This document shows positions 53,855 through 62,612 of a stretch of DNA of 64,000 bases, piece by piece. The position numbers and the translations under genes are program-made. This DNA is from Lutimaribacter saemankumensis (lineage in GTDB: Bacteria > Pseudomonadota > Alphaproteobacteria > Rhodobacterales > Rhodobacteraceae), in the NCBI RefSeq assembly GCF_900100005.1, contig NZ_FNEB01000004.1, forward strand, positions 214,343 through 278,342, read 5' to 3'. Numbering within the stretch: position 1 is the stretch's first letter; the number at the start of each line of letters is the position of its first letter. A model generated the notes under the pieces. The model saw only the letters and a list, made by a program, of their open reading frames with translations. It was not told the origin of the DNA and did no database searches.

Positions 53855-55438
53855 GTGACCTCAGCCCTGTCGCGCACGCAGCGCATTTCCAAAACCGTGA
53901 TCGAAACCGAAGGCGGCGTCGTCGCCGCGCAGAATTCGCTGGCCGCACGCGCCGGTGCCGAGGTGCTGGCTGCGGGGGGCGATGCGGTCGATGCCGCGGT
54001 GGCGACCTCGTTCGTGCTGGGCGTGGTCGAGCCCTGGATGAGCGGCCCCGCAGGCGGCGGGGCCATGATGCTGTGGCGCGCCGGCGAGGAAGAGGCGATT
54101 GCGCTCAATCACGGAATGCGCGCGCCCGCGGCGCTGGACCCGGCCGACTACCCGCTGTCCGGCGAGGGCGTGTCGGGTGATCTGTTCCCGTGGGAACGGG
54201 TGGTGGATGACCGCAACGTGCAGGGTGCCACGGCCGTGGCCGTGCCGGGCGTGGTGGACGGGCTGGGCCAGGCCCATGCGCGCTGGGGCCGGATGCCCTG
54301 GGCCGAGCTTGTGGCCCCGGCCATCGCGCAGGCGAAACAGGGGATGCTGGTCGACTGGTTCGCGGGGTTGTGCATCGCGTCGGTCACGCGGGAGCTGGCC
54401 AAAGACCCGGACGCTGCGGCGCTGTTCCTGCAGGACGGGCAATGGCCCACGATCGGGGCCTGGACGGCGCTGGCGGAAACCCGGCTCGACCAGTCGCGCA
54501 TGGCCGACAGCCTGGAACAGATTGCACGCGACGGGGCGCGGGCGCTCTATGACGGCGATCTTGGCGCGGCGATGGCGGCCGATATCCAGGCAAAGGGCGG
54601 CAGCCTGTCGCATGACGACCTGCGCAGCTATGCGGCCGAGTTCCACCCCGCGCTAAGCTTTGCCTATCGCGACGCGACGATCCACGCGGTGCCCGGGCTG
54701 ACCGCGGGCCCGACGCTGCAGCACGCGTTGGGTGTGGCCGCCGAAACGCCGCTGGGCGACGCGGCGGACGGTACGGCCTTTGCGGCCTATGCGCGGGGGC
54801 TGGCCTCGGCCTATGCCGACCGGCTGGCGAACATGGGCGACGACGGTGAAAGCCCCAAGGCGCCGGGATCGACCACGCATTTCTCGGTCGTGGACCGCAA
54901 GGGTAACATGGTGGCGCAGACGCAGACGCTGCTGTCGATCTTCGGGTCGCGCGTGGTGTCGCCCTCGACCGGGTTCCTGATGAACAACGGCATCATGTGG
55001 TTCGATCCGGTGCCGGGGCGGCCCAATTCGCTGGGGCCGGGCAAGCGGTGCCTGATGAATGTCTGCCCGACGATCGGGCAGACGGGCGACGGCACGCGTT
55101 TTGCCGTCGGCGCCAGCGGCGGGCGCAAGATCGTGTCGGCCGTGGCGCAGCTTTCGGCGCTGATGGCCGATTTCGGCCTGGATATCGGCGCGGCCTTCCA
55201 CCATCCGCGGATCGACGTGTCGGGCGGCGCGGTCGTGGTGGCCGACGAAACCCTGCCCGAGGGCGTGATGGCCGCGCTCCGGGCCGAGCATGACGTGCGC
55301 ACGGCGCGGCGCTCGGTGTTTCCGTATTCCTTTGCCTGCCCGGCGGGGGTCATGCGGCGCGCGGGGCGCAATTCGGGCTGCACCGAGATCATGTCGCCCT
55401 GGGGCGACGCCATCAGCGAAGACGAGGTGCGCGCATGA
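53855..55438 (+). CDS. Gamma-glutamyltransferase family protein
   Basis: A 527-residue Ntn-hydrolase of the gamma-glutamyltranspeptidase superfamily. The start is GTG at 53855 with ribosome-binding site GAAGGAG; no signal peptide, so it is probably cytosolic like other roseobacter relatives that act on glutathione conjugates or acylated amino acids. Self-cleaving threonine: GSTTHFSVVDRKGNMVAQTQ TLLSIFGSRV near residue 348, where the Thr becomes the nucleophile. PGRPNSLGPGKRCLMNVCPT and the ASGGRK(I) block follow the family order. It overlaps the M20 peptidase by four bases. Confidence 0.88.
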   Translation: MTSALSRTQRISKTVIETEGGVVAAQNSLAARAGAEVLAAGGDAVDAAVATSFVLGVVEPWMSGPAGGGAMMLWRAGEEEAIALNHGMRAPAALDPADYPLSGEGVSGDLFPWERVVDDRNVQGATAVAVPGVVDGLGQAHARWGRMPWAELVAPAIAQAKQGMLVDWFAGLCIASVTRELAKDPDAAALFLQDGQWPTIGAWTALAETRLDQSRMADSLEQIARDGARALYDGDLGAAMAADIQAKGGSLSHDDLRSYAAEFHPALSFAYRDATIHAVPGLTAGPTLQHALGVAAETPLGDAADGTAFAAYARGLASAYADRLANMGDDGESPKAPGSTTHFSVVDRKGNMVAQTQTLLSIFGSRVVSPSTGFLMNNGIMWFDPVPGRPNSLGPGKRCLMNVCPTIGQTGDGTRFAVGASGGRKIVSAVAQLSALMADFGLDIGAAFHHPRIDVSGGAVVVADETLPEGVMAALRAEHDVRTARRSVFPYSFACPAGVMRRAGRNSGCTEIMSPWGDAISEDEVRA

Positions 55439-56826
55439 CCCGCGATGCCGCCATCGCCGCGGCGACGGCGTATTTCGACGACGGGCGGTTCCAGTCGGAT
55501 CTGGCGGCGCTGGTGGCCTATCCCACCGAGAGCCAGAACCCCGATGCCGCGCCCGAGCTGCGCCGCTACCTGGACGAGGCGATGCTGCCGCGCCTGACCG
55601 CGCTGGGCTTTGCCTGCGAGATTTTCGACAATCCCGTTCCCGGTGGCGCGCCCCTGCTGGTAGGCGAGCGGATCGAGGATGCGGGCCTGCCCACGATCCT
55701 GACCTATGGCCACGGCGATACCGTGCGCGGGCAGGAGGGCATGTGGCGTGACGGGCTGCATCCCTTTACCCTGACCGAGGATGGCGAGCGGCTTTACGGG
55801 CGCGGGGCGGCGGACAACAAATGCCAGCACCTGATCAACATCGCCGCGCTGGAACAGGTGCTGTCCGTGCGCGGGCGTCTGGGCTTCAACGTCAGGATCG
55901 TGCTGGAAATGGCCGAGGAAACCGGCTCGACCGGGCTGGGCGCGTTTTTCCGGCAGAACAGGGACCGGCTGACGGCGGATGTCCTGATCGCGTCGGACGG
56001 GCCGCGCCTGCAACCCGACACGCCCACGATGTTCATGGGGTCGCGCGGGGGGATCAACTTCGACCTCGTGGTCGACCTGCGCGACGGCGCGCATCATTCG
56101 GGAAACTGGGGCGGGTTGCTGGCCGATCCGGCGATGATCCTTGCGCAGGCGCTGTCGGTCATCACCGACAAGCGCGGGCTGTTGCAGATCCCCGAATGGC
56201 GGCCCGACAGCCTGACGCCGGCGGTGCGCGCGGCGCTGGACGGACTGCCGATCGAAGGCGGCCCCGATGGCCCGCAGATCGACCCCGACTGGGGTGAGGA
56301 AAGCCTGACACCGGCCGAGCGCGCCTATGGCTGGAACAGCTTCGCGATCCTCGCGATGAAAAGCGGCGTGCCCGAGGCGCCGGTCAACGCGATCTCGGCC
56401 CATGCCCGCGCGACCTGCCAGTTGCGCTTTGTCGTCGGCACCGACCCCGAGGCGATCCTGCCGTCGCTGCGCCGTCACCTCGATGCGCACGGGTTCGAAT
56501 GCGTGAAGATCGACGCCGAGGGCCAGATCCATTTTCCGGCCACGCGGCTCGATCCCGGCCACCCCTGGGTGCGCTTCGTGCGCGGATCGCTGGAGCGGAC
56601 GGCAGGCAAGCCCCCGCATGTGCTGCCGAATCTCGCGGGATCGCTGCCCAACGACACCTTTGCCGACATTCTGGGCCTGCCCACGGTCTGGGTGCCGCAT
56701 TCCTACCGCGGCTGTTCGCAGCACGCCCCGGACGAACACGTGCTGAAACCCGTCTGCCGCGATGCGCTGCGCGTGATGGCAGGACTGTTCTGGGATATCG
56801 GTGAGGGGCAGGGTGTGCCCGGCTAG
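55435..56826 (+). CDS. M20 family metallopeptidase
   Basis: A 463-residue M20 amidohydrolase/peptidase. Zinc ligands fall in LTYGHGDTVRGQEGMW (His, Asp), YGRGAADNKCQHLINI (Asp), LEMAEETGSTGLGAFF (Glu-Glu) and near the C-terminus SYRGCSQHAPDEHV (His). Dimerisation domain about residues 195-330. Often these act on acyl-amino acids or dipeptides. Translationally coupled to the gamma-glutamyltransferase gene, so the two probably work on one pathway of gamma-glutamyl compounds. Last gene before the low-GC decayed element. Confidence 0.9.
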   Translation: MTRDAAIAAATAYFDDGRFQSDLAALVAYPTESQNPDAAPELRRYLDEAMLPRLTALGFACEIFDNPVPGGAPLLVGERIEDAGLPTILTYGHGDTVRGQEGMWRDGLHPFTLTEDGERLYGRGAADNKCQHLINIAALEQVLSVRGRLGFNVRIVLEMAEETGSTGLGAFFRQNRDRLTADVLIASDGPRLQPDTPTMFMGSRGGINFDLVVDLRDGAHHSGNWGGLLADPAMILAQALSVITDKRGLLQIPEWRPDSLTPAVRAALDGLPIEGGPDGPQIDPDWGEESLTPAERAYGWNSFAILAMKSGVPEAPVNAISAHARATCQLRFVVGTDPEAILPSLRRHLDAHGFECVKIDAEGQIHFPATRLDPGHPWVRFVRGSLERTAGKPPHVLPNLAGSLPNDTFADILGLPTVWVPHSYRGCSQHAPDEHVLKPVCRDALRVMAGLFWDIGEGQGVPG

Positions 56827-57000
56827 GCGAGGGCAGGGGTGATGGAGGCGAGTACCAATGGCGTACCGGTGTCGCAACCTGTTCAAATACGTTTTAAAAT
56901 CATAATCTTGTCGGATTTTCCTTGTTCCAACCTGTGCCATGAAATAGCAATAAATCGCACCCTCTTGGGTGGGTAGGTATGGGGTAGGATTTTGGGGATC

Positions 57001-57013
57001 GAGTTCGATTCCC
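57001..57013 (+). other. T-loop-like sequence near the integrase start
   Basis: GAGTTCGATTCCC resembles the T-stem/loop of tRNA genes (GGTTCGATTCC) and lies 23 bases before the integrase ATG, where attachment sites of tRNA-targeting integrases often lie. No complete tRNA gene can be folded around it by eye and no second copy was found, so it is only a candidate remnant of an attachment site. Confidence 0.2.
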
Positions 57014-57035
57014 AGTTCGAACAAGGGCGGCTCAA

Positions 57036-58275
57036 ATGCCAAAACGCGCCAGAGAACTCAGTGCGCTGGAGGTCAAGCGCCTCTCCCGGCCGGGTCTGCA
57101 TGCCGTGGGTGGTGTGGCTGGCCTCGCCCTGCAGGTCACTGCAACGGGCGCGCGCTCCTGGGTCTTCCGATATCGCTTCAATGGGCGGCGGCGGGAGGCC
57201 GGTCTCGGCCCTTATCCAGATGTTCCGCTGGCCAAAGCTCGAGATTATGCTCGGGAGGCCCGCGACATGCTAAGACAAGGCCTCGATCCCGTCGCTGAAC
57301 GCCAGGCGGCACGGCGGCGTCTTCTGACCTTTCAAGAAGCCGTTGAACGGTTTGATGCGGAAAAGGCGATCGAGTTTCGCAGTCAGCTGCACCGCAAACA
57401 GTGGCGTGCCTCGCTGGAGCGACACGCGATCCCGCAGCTCGGGGATATGGCTGTGGCTGATATTAGCCTTCAAGATGTGCTCGACACGTTGCGCCCCATT
57501 TGGCTCGAAAAGACCGAGACGGCCTCGAAAGTGCGCCAGCGGATCGAGCAAGTGTTGGATTTTGTCACTGTCTCAGGGCATCGCAGCGGCGATAACCCGG
57601 CGCGCTGGCGAGGAAATCTGAGCATGGTTCTGCCTGCGCCGGGCAAGCTCACGGCGGGGCAAAACTTTCCAGCGCTCCAGCTCGATGACGCTCCGCGCTG
57701 GTTTGCCGCCCTCCGCGCACGCTCCGGTATGAGTGCCCGGGCATTAGAATTTCAGACGTTGACGGCCTCACGAACAGGTGCCGTGCGCTTCGCTACATGG
57801 GATGAGTTTGACCTTGAGCGGCGCCTATGGATCATCCAACCGGGACGACAATTCTCGAAAATCCCGCCGTCCGGACGCCCGCACAGAGTGCCCCTCACGG
57901 AGGCGCTGGTCAGCTTGCTCAAAGGACTACCAAAAGAGCAGGGCAATCCTTTGGTGTTCTGGGCGCCGCGCGGCGGTGCTTTTTCCGATGCCGCCATCGC
58001 AGCCGTCATGCGTAAGATGCATGCGGCCGACCTCAAATCGGGGGGGGCGAGGCTTTTTTGACGCGCAAAGTGATCGTCCGGCTGTCCCACACGGGCTGCG
58101 CTCGACCTTCCGGACCTGGGTTGCGGAGCGCACACAGTTTGATGGGGATATGGCCGAGATCGCATTGGCGCATAAGGTCGGGAGCAAGGTGCAGCAAGCC
58201 TATGACCGCTCCGACCAGGTCGAGAAACGCCGCGAGATGATGGAAGCCTGGGGGGCGTTTCTCAAATCGATTTAG
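57036..58275 (+). pseudogene. P4-type tyrosine integrase, frameshifted in a G8 run
   Basis: A tyrosine recombinase of the P4/DUF4102 integrase group. The N-terminal arm-binding domain LSALEVKRLSRPGLHAVGGV and YRFNGRRREAGLGPYPDVPL and the first catalytic arginine (LTASRTGAVRFATWDEFD) are in frame from ATG 57036. The frame ends early at 58061. From the G-run at 58040-58047 the +1 frame continues naturally with GGRGFFDAQSDRPAVPHGLR STFRTWVAERTQ and ends in QQAYDRSDQVEKRREMMEAW, holding the HxxR pair and the catalytic-tyrosine region. One G too many separates the halves. As read, the protein lacks essential residues. Confidence 0.85.
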
Positions 58276-58607
58276 GAAACGAAAGTCTGGTTGGTTTCTG
58301 CGCGGCACGCTTCGCTTGAGCCATAGCGATGACTTTCTGATGCCGAGAATGCTATTCCCTAAGTTGTGTCTTGCGCAGATTTTCTTCGCGATTGTCGCGT
58401 TGCGAGCACCTCCGAAGGTGTGAGGTTTTTCGTTCATCGAATCATGATCGAATCTCTCAGGAAGAGGCGCTGATTCTTTGGTGCTAACCGATCGTAGAGA
58501 AGTAGAATTTTAAAATAAAATAATAAAAACAATAAATTAGGCGTCGGGCTTTTTTGTGACGGGTTAGCTGGACTACCTTCTGTCGATCGAAAACGTGGAG
58601 GCAGTCT
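58276..58607. other. Intergenic stretch with AT-rich segment
   Basis: No gene is seen between the integrase end and the AlpA-like gene. It contains a weak hairpin CACCT-CCGA-AGGTG followed by TGAGGTTTTT at 58407-58430 (terminator-like for the integrase) and an AT-only-leaning stretch at about 58505-58545 upstream of the AlpA gene, which could hold its promoter or a replication-related site. Confidence 0.5.
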
Positions 58608-58799
58608 ATGTATCTTTCAGATCGGCAGGTGGCGCAGCGATACAGTGTTTCAAGAGGAACACCTTGGCGGTGGGCCAAAACAGACTCAACCTTTCCAAAA
58701 CCAGTAGAGCTTACTCCAGGTTGTACTCGCTGGCGATTGATGGATTTGGAGAATTGGGAGCAAAACAAAGCAGAGGTTCAGAGCTATGACAAAGAATGA
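58608..58799 (+). CDS. AlpA-like excisionase/regulator (winged helix)
   Basis: A 63-residue DNA-binding protein of the AlpA/phage excisionase type: MYLSDRQVAQRYSVSRGTPW RWAKTDSTFPKPVELTPGCT, then RWRLMDLENWEQN, the classic helix-turn-helix plus F-P-x-P and R-W-x-x-x-x-x-x-W ending. Such proteins regulate the integrase and excision of P4-like elements. ATG has ribosome-binding site GTGGAGG. It is intact, unlike its neighbours, and overlaps the vapE pseudogene start by 14 bases. Confidence 0.85.
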   Translation: MYLSDRQVAQRYSVSRGTPWRWAKTDSTFPKPVELTPGCTRWRLMDLENWEQNKAEVQSYDKE

Positions 58800-60135
58800 G
58801 CATGACGCAATACAGGCCGCTTTTGAGAACGCGGAACGAATTGATCCTATCCCCATGGGCGACCCTCCTGCGGAAAGCAAAGCCACCGCGGGTTCCAAGA
58901 AACCAAGGAAAGCGAAATTGCAGCATATGTCATCGAGATATGATGGAATACCGGTTGTCAGGAATGAAAACGGTGTGCCGATCTGGTGTACCGGCACAGC
59001 TGTAGAGATCCTACGGCATCTCCCCGAATGGCAAGGGGTTCTATACCGTGATGAGTTCTCGGGATGTGACATGCTTGCACGCCCTATTCCAGGCAGCGAA
59101 GACAGCGATGATTTTCAGCCGCGAGCAATCCAGGATCTCGACGTCACACAGGCACAGGTATGGTTCCACCATAATGGGTTCTCTAAGGCCTCCATTCGCG
59201 CAGTTGCCGATGCGCTTGAAGCCGTGGCTTTTGAAAATAGGGTCGATCCTTTGAAAGACTGGCTATTGGGGTTGACCTGGGATGGACAACCGCGGTTGTC
59301 CGCGTGGTTGACGATCTATCTCGGTGTCGAAGAAAGCGAATATTCCGCTGAGGTTGGTAAACGCTGGGCGATCTCTGCGGTGGCACGCGTCTTTGAGCCC
59401 GGTTGTAAAGCAGATTGTTGTTTGATCCTGGAAGGTCGTCAAGGCGGTGGGAAAAGTTCCGCGCTTCGCGTGCTGGCTGGTGCAGAGTATTTTGCCGACG
59501 CGTTGCCCGATCTTGCGCACAAGGACGCAAAGCTATCTCTGCGCGGGAAATGGATCTTCGAGCTTTCGGAACTCGCCGCCCTGAACCGATCTTCGTTGGA
59601 GACTGCCAAGGCATTCATATCCCGCCGGGAAGAAAAATATCGACGTCCATATGGACGAAAGGACGTCACCGAACCGCGGCGATGTGTTTTTGCCGGAACG
59701 ACCAATGAAGATAGCTACCTTCGCGACACCACGGGGAACCGACGGTTTTGGCCGGTACGTGTCGGCCCTATCAATATCGATGCCCTAAGCCGGGATCGCG
59801 AACAGCTTTGGGCTGAAGCTGTGCACGCCTATCGCGCGGGAGAGCGATGGTGGCTCGACACGAAATTCAACAAGATCGCGGCTATGGAGCAGGCCGAGCG
59901 TGTCGCAGATGACCCATAGACCGCGCTGATTGTTGAACACTGTGAGAAAAAGGAAGCCGTAGCGTGCAAGACGATCCTACAAGAAACCATTGGCATCCCA
60001 AAAGAAAAAATGACGCAGGCGGATACCAAGCGGGTCGCTGGGATCCTGCGAACAATCGGGTACGTCCGTGACGGAAACTTCACGTCTGGACCCGAAAAGG
60101 GCGCCGCCAGATATGTGCGTCAAGAGGAAGTATGA
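58786..60135 (+). pseudogene. VapE-type primase/helicase-like gene, interrupted by TAG
   Basis: A VapE-family (virulence-associated E, P-loop) protein of integrative elements and phage-inducible islands. Residues up to 377 are in frame: IQDLDVTQAQVWFHHNGFSK, then DPLKDWLLGLTWDGQPRLSA, P-loop CCLILEGRQGGGKSSALRVL near residue 214 and CVFAGTTNEDSYLRDTTGNR. The stop TAG at 59917 falls in ERVADDP-stop-TALIVEHCEKK, where family members have D-P-W, so TGG to TAG is the likely change. The frame is open for another 72 codons to 60135 with coherent sequence. Confidence 0.85.
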
Positions 60136-60822
60136 CGTCTCTTCATAGTAGACGTATGTCCTTCTCGGGGTCTCATAAACGATATCGGTAGACGAAGTAG
60201 ACCAGTTTTTAGAGAGTTTGTGGAGAAGTGTAAGCTACTGAATAAATGGTGAATTCTCATTTCATGGTTTGTGGTGGCTCTCCGGATTTGCTTGAGAAAG
60301 ATTTTGTTCTCCCTGGTCTACTTCATCTACTGCGAGGACCATTGGTGGCTTTGTTTTAGGAAAGGGGGGGGGTGGGGTAAATCTCTCTATCCTCTTCCGA
60401 TCCAAACCCACTCTCTCTCCAACGCACAGATTTTTTCCTGTGTAGCTGAAGTTTTTCTCGAGGCTGACAATTCTGGTCAACCGTGCCTACCACCATTCTT
60501 TGTTGCGGCGATCTTCTAGGTGAATCATTTAAAGCATAGCAATATCAGTGTTTTAGTAACATATTTGTCGCGTGTTTCTGGATTGCTGCCGAAATGATTG
60601 GTCTCTCCTGAGGAACGCTTGGACACCGAAGAATTTTTCCCGTCGCGCAGTCACGCAACACTTTGGACTGCCTATTGAAGGTTTTTCTGCGCTCTATTGC
60701 CCGGCTGCTCAACAACCGGCCTTTCCTCCAGATGCTCCATGCTGCTGCGTCCCGCGCTTTGATAACAGCGTCGCCTAAGCGATCTTCTTGATTCATCCAT
60801 AAGCTGATGGTTCCCTGCCATC
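60136..60822. other. Gene-poor stretch with GTAGAC repeats and a G-run
   Basis: No reading frame here looks coding; short frames on both strands lack start sites, family patterns or consistent composition. It holds an 18-bp inverted repeat with one mismatch (60188-60205 and 60313-60330), a nearby partial copy TAGTAGACGTATG (about 60147-60157), and a G9-T-G4 run at 60364-60377. These could belong to replication or regulation of the lost element. Confidence 0.55.
60188..60330. repeat. 18-bp inverted repeat GTAGACGAAGTAGACCAG
   Basis: GTAGACGAAGTAGACCAG at 60188-60205 is repeated in inverse orientation as CTGGTCTACTTCATCTAC at 60313-60330 with one mismatch; the arms themselves contain a doubled GTAGAC. 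They begin 53 bases after the vapE-like frame ends. Confidence 0.6.
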
Positions 60823-61153
60823 ATGGAACAACTTGACTCATTTCTCCTCGTCGCGCTGGCGGTCTATTTCGGACTTGCCGCACTCCTTTTCCCCGTCTTT
60901 GGCTGTCTTCTTTTTCGTGGGAGACAGCTGCTGCGCGACCAAGCTTTAGCCCTTAAAAAAACGCCTAGAACAAGCGCGATCTGAGTACGAGGCGCGGCTG
61001 ACTGTAATCCTGGCGAAACGCAAGAAAGACGTTGCGCGATACTCGGCGATTATCAGTATCGAGGAGGAAATCTCCCATCTAGAAGATGACCGCGACACGA
61101 GAGTATGCGAAATCGCTCAGGAAATCCGAAAGCCTGATGAAGGCGTGCTCTGA
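60823..61153 (+). pseudogene. Membrane-anchored coiled-coil protein gene, frameshifted in an A7 run
   Basis: From ATG 60823 a 53-residue frame encodes a membrane helix (SFLLVALAVYFGLAALLFPV FGCLLF) then RGRQLLRDQALALKK and stops at 60984. If the A-run at 60955-60961 is read as six instead of seven A, translation continues as LKKRLEQARSEYEARLTVIL AKRKKDVARYSAIISIEEEI with a charged coiled coil, to TGA at 61153. The result, one TM helix plus coiled coil, is a coherent 109-residue protein. A further frame switch near 61110 would extend it (KSLRKSESLMKACSEFMS). No family recognised. Both pieces are too short to be noticed alone. Confidence 0.65.
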
Positions 61154-61218
61154 GTTCATGAGCGGAGGATGTGACGAGGAAAAAGATGTTCGGGCACTTG
61201 TCACTGCCTGACATCTAA

Positions 61219-61350
61219 ATGATCTGCGCGTCATGGGACCGGTTGCTCACCCCCTATTGGGCGCAAGCCAAGCAAGAGGTGCGGGATAGGCTTATCGACC
61301 GACTTAAAACGGCCGCTCCGCTTTTAGTGGGGCTGTCTTTCGAGAAATGA
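61219..61350 (+). pseudogene. Short coding-like fragment
   Basis: A 43-residue frame from ATG 61219 reads MICASWDRLLTPYWAQAKQE VRDRLIDRLKTAAPLL with an amphipathic helix. Its composition looks more like protein than chance, but it is very short, has no ribosome-binding site and no relatives recognised. Possibly the tail of the preceding broken gene or another element gene. Confidence 0.2.
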
Positions 61351-61353
61351 CTG

Positions 61354-61562
61354 CACTGTCCCGGATCAAAGCCTTGGGGCTGTGCAGTGCCTCCCACTCC
61401 CTCTCGATTGAATACCCTTCTACTGGTCCGGCAAAAGAGCGTTCATAAGGCCAGAATTGTGAGCCTGAAAATTCCCATCGTCTCCTTTGCACCAGATTTA
61501 ACTCATAAACCTGCCGCATCTGCTGCGTATGCTTTCTTCGAACAGAGTGAGAGACAGAACGA
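61354..61562. other. Intergenic stretch before the Hint gene
   Basis: No gene recognised. An overlapping frame on the plus strand (from 61387) and one on the minus strand (to 61519) are both short and unsupported. The segment just upstream of the Hint ATG lacks a clear ribosome-binding site (GAGAGACAGAACGA is the only purine-rich run). Confidence 0.4.
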
Positions 61563-62612
61563 ATGGGGCTTATTTTTTACGCGCGGGGCGATAGCTCCTC
61601 GGCCAATAACAGCGAGATCAACTCGGAAAGCCTGTCGAAGACGCCAACGACGACGTTAGAGTTCAAAACGATCGGGCCAGACGGGGACTATCTTCTGGAA
61701 TTCAACGACGGGGCGTCCGATCCTGACACGCTGCTCTACATCAACGGCCAGGCACGTTTTTTCACGGTCGAGTTTTCGGGCAATCTTCCGCAAAGCAACA
61801 AGTTCTCGAACGTCAACGGCCTCGATCTGCGGGGTGAGGAGGTCGTGGTCATCACGGACGAGATGACCGGACAGAGATACTATTTTCTGACCGACCCGAC
61901 TTTGAACACGTTCTTGACAATGGAGAGCATGCCGAACGGGTCGGTCCCGATTACCAATGTCAGCAGCACAAACGACGTTGTCATCTGCTTTGCGCGCGGG
62001 ACACGGATCGAGACGCCAAGCGGGCCGACTCGAATAGAAAACCTGCGAACTGGGGACCTGGTTCATACCGAGCATGGCCCCAAACCCATTCAATGGATTG
62101 GCAGCACCAAGCTCACTTACCATCACCTGGCAGCGGATCGCTCACTCCGGCCCATAAAAGTTCGTGCGCATGCATTTGATGACAACGTGCCAGAGAAAGA
62201 CATCGTTCTTTCCCCGAACCATCGGGTCGTTGTCGAAGACGGATATGTGTCGCTGCTCTTCGGGTTTGAAAGAGCGCTGTGCGCGGTGAAACATCTTTTG
62301 GACCCAGGTAGAATAGAGCCATTTCTACCGCTTGAAGGGGTCGAGTATTTTCATCTGATGCTTGAGCAGCACGAAATCGTCCAATGCAACAACCTTTCAA
62401 GTGAAAGCTTGTATTTGGGGTCTGACGCGTTCGACGCCATCGGAGAAAACGCGATGGCTCAGCTCCAAAACGACCTCAAGTCTCGAATGCCGTCAGGTGA
62501 AGTCCGGCAGAAGTCAGCATTGCCCGTTTTGAAAAAGCATGAGGCTTCCTTGCTTATTGCGCCGAACGGTTCAACACGCGGCTCAAATAGAGCGCAAAAA
62601 CACGCTGCCTAA
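61563..62612 (+). CDS. Hint-domain-containing protein
   Basis: A 349-residue protein. Residues 1-135 are of unknown type with beta-like strands (LEFKTIGPDGDYLLEFNDGA; FFTVEFSGNLPQSNKFSNVN). From about 142 comes a Hint (Hedgehog/intein, Hint_2-like) domain: VVICFARGTRIETPSGPTRI ENLRTGDLVHTEHGPKPIQW, with Cys as block-A start, then DIVLSPNHRVVVEDGYVSLL and, in place of the usual V-H-N ending, YFHLMLEQHEIVQCNNLSSE SLYLG. Rhodobacteraceae encode many such proteins, often beside RTX exporters; role unknown. No signal peptide. Composition is lower in GC than the core genome. Confidence 0.8.
   Translation: MGLIFYARGDSSSANNSEINSESLSKTPTTTLEFKTIGPDGDYLLEFNDGASDPDTLLYINGQARFFTVEFSGNLPQSNKFSNVNGLDLRGEEVVVITDEMTGQRYYFLTDPTLNTFLTMESMPNGSVPITNVSSTNDVVICFARGTRIETPSGPTRIENLRTGDLVHTEHGPKPIQWIGSTKLTYHHLAADRSLRPIKVRAHAFDDNVPEKDIVLSPNHRVVVEDGYVSLLFGFERALCAVKHLLDPGRIEPFLPLEGVEYFHLMLEQHEIVQCNNLSSESLYLGSDAFDAIGENAMAQLQNDLKSRMPSGEVRQKSALPVLKKHEASLLIAPNGSTRGSNRAQKHAA

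Noticed and set aside
57001..57035. tRNA gene as attachment site of the integrase
   Set aside because: Only a T-loop-like string is present; acceptor, D and anticodon stems could not be found and no second copy was seen downstream.
60364..60377. G-quadruplex from the G9-T-G4 run
   Set aside because: Too few separated G-tracts to support a regular quadruplex, and no gene depends on it.
60545..60796. 83-residue minus-strand frame in the decayed element
   Set aside because: No family pattern, no ribosome-binding site, and equally long frames exist on the other strand.
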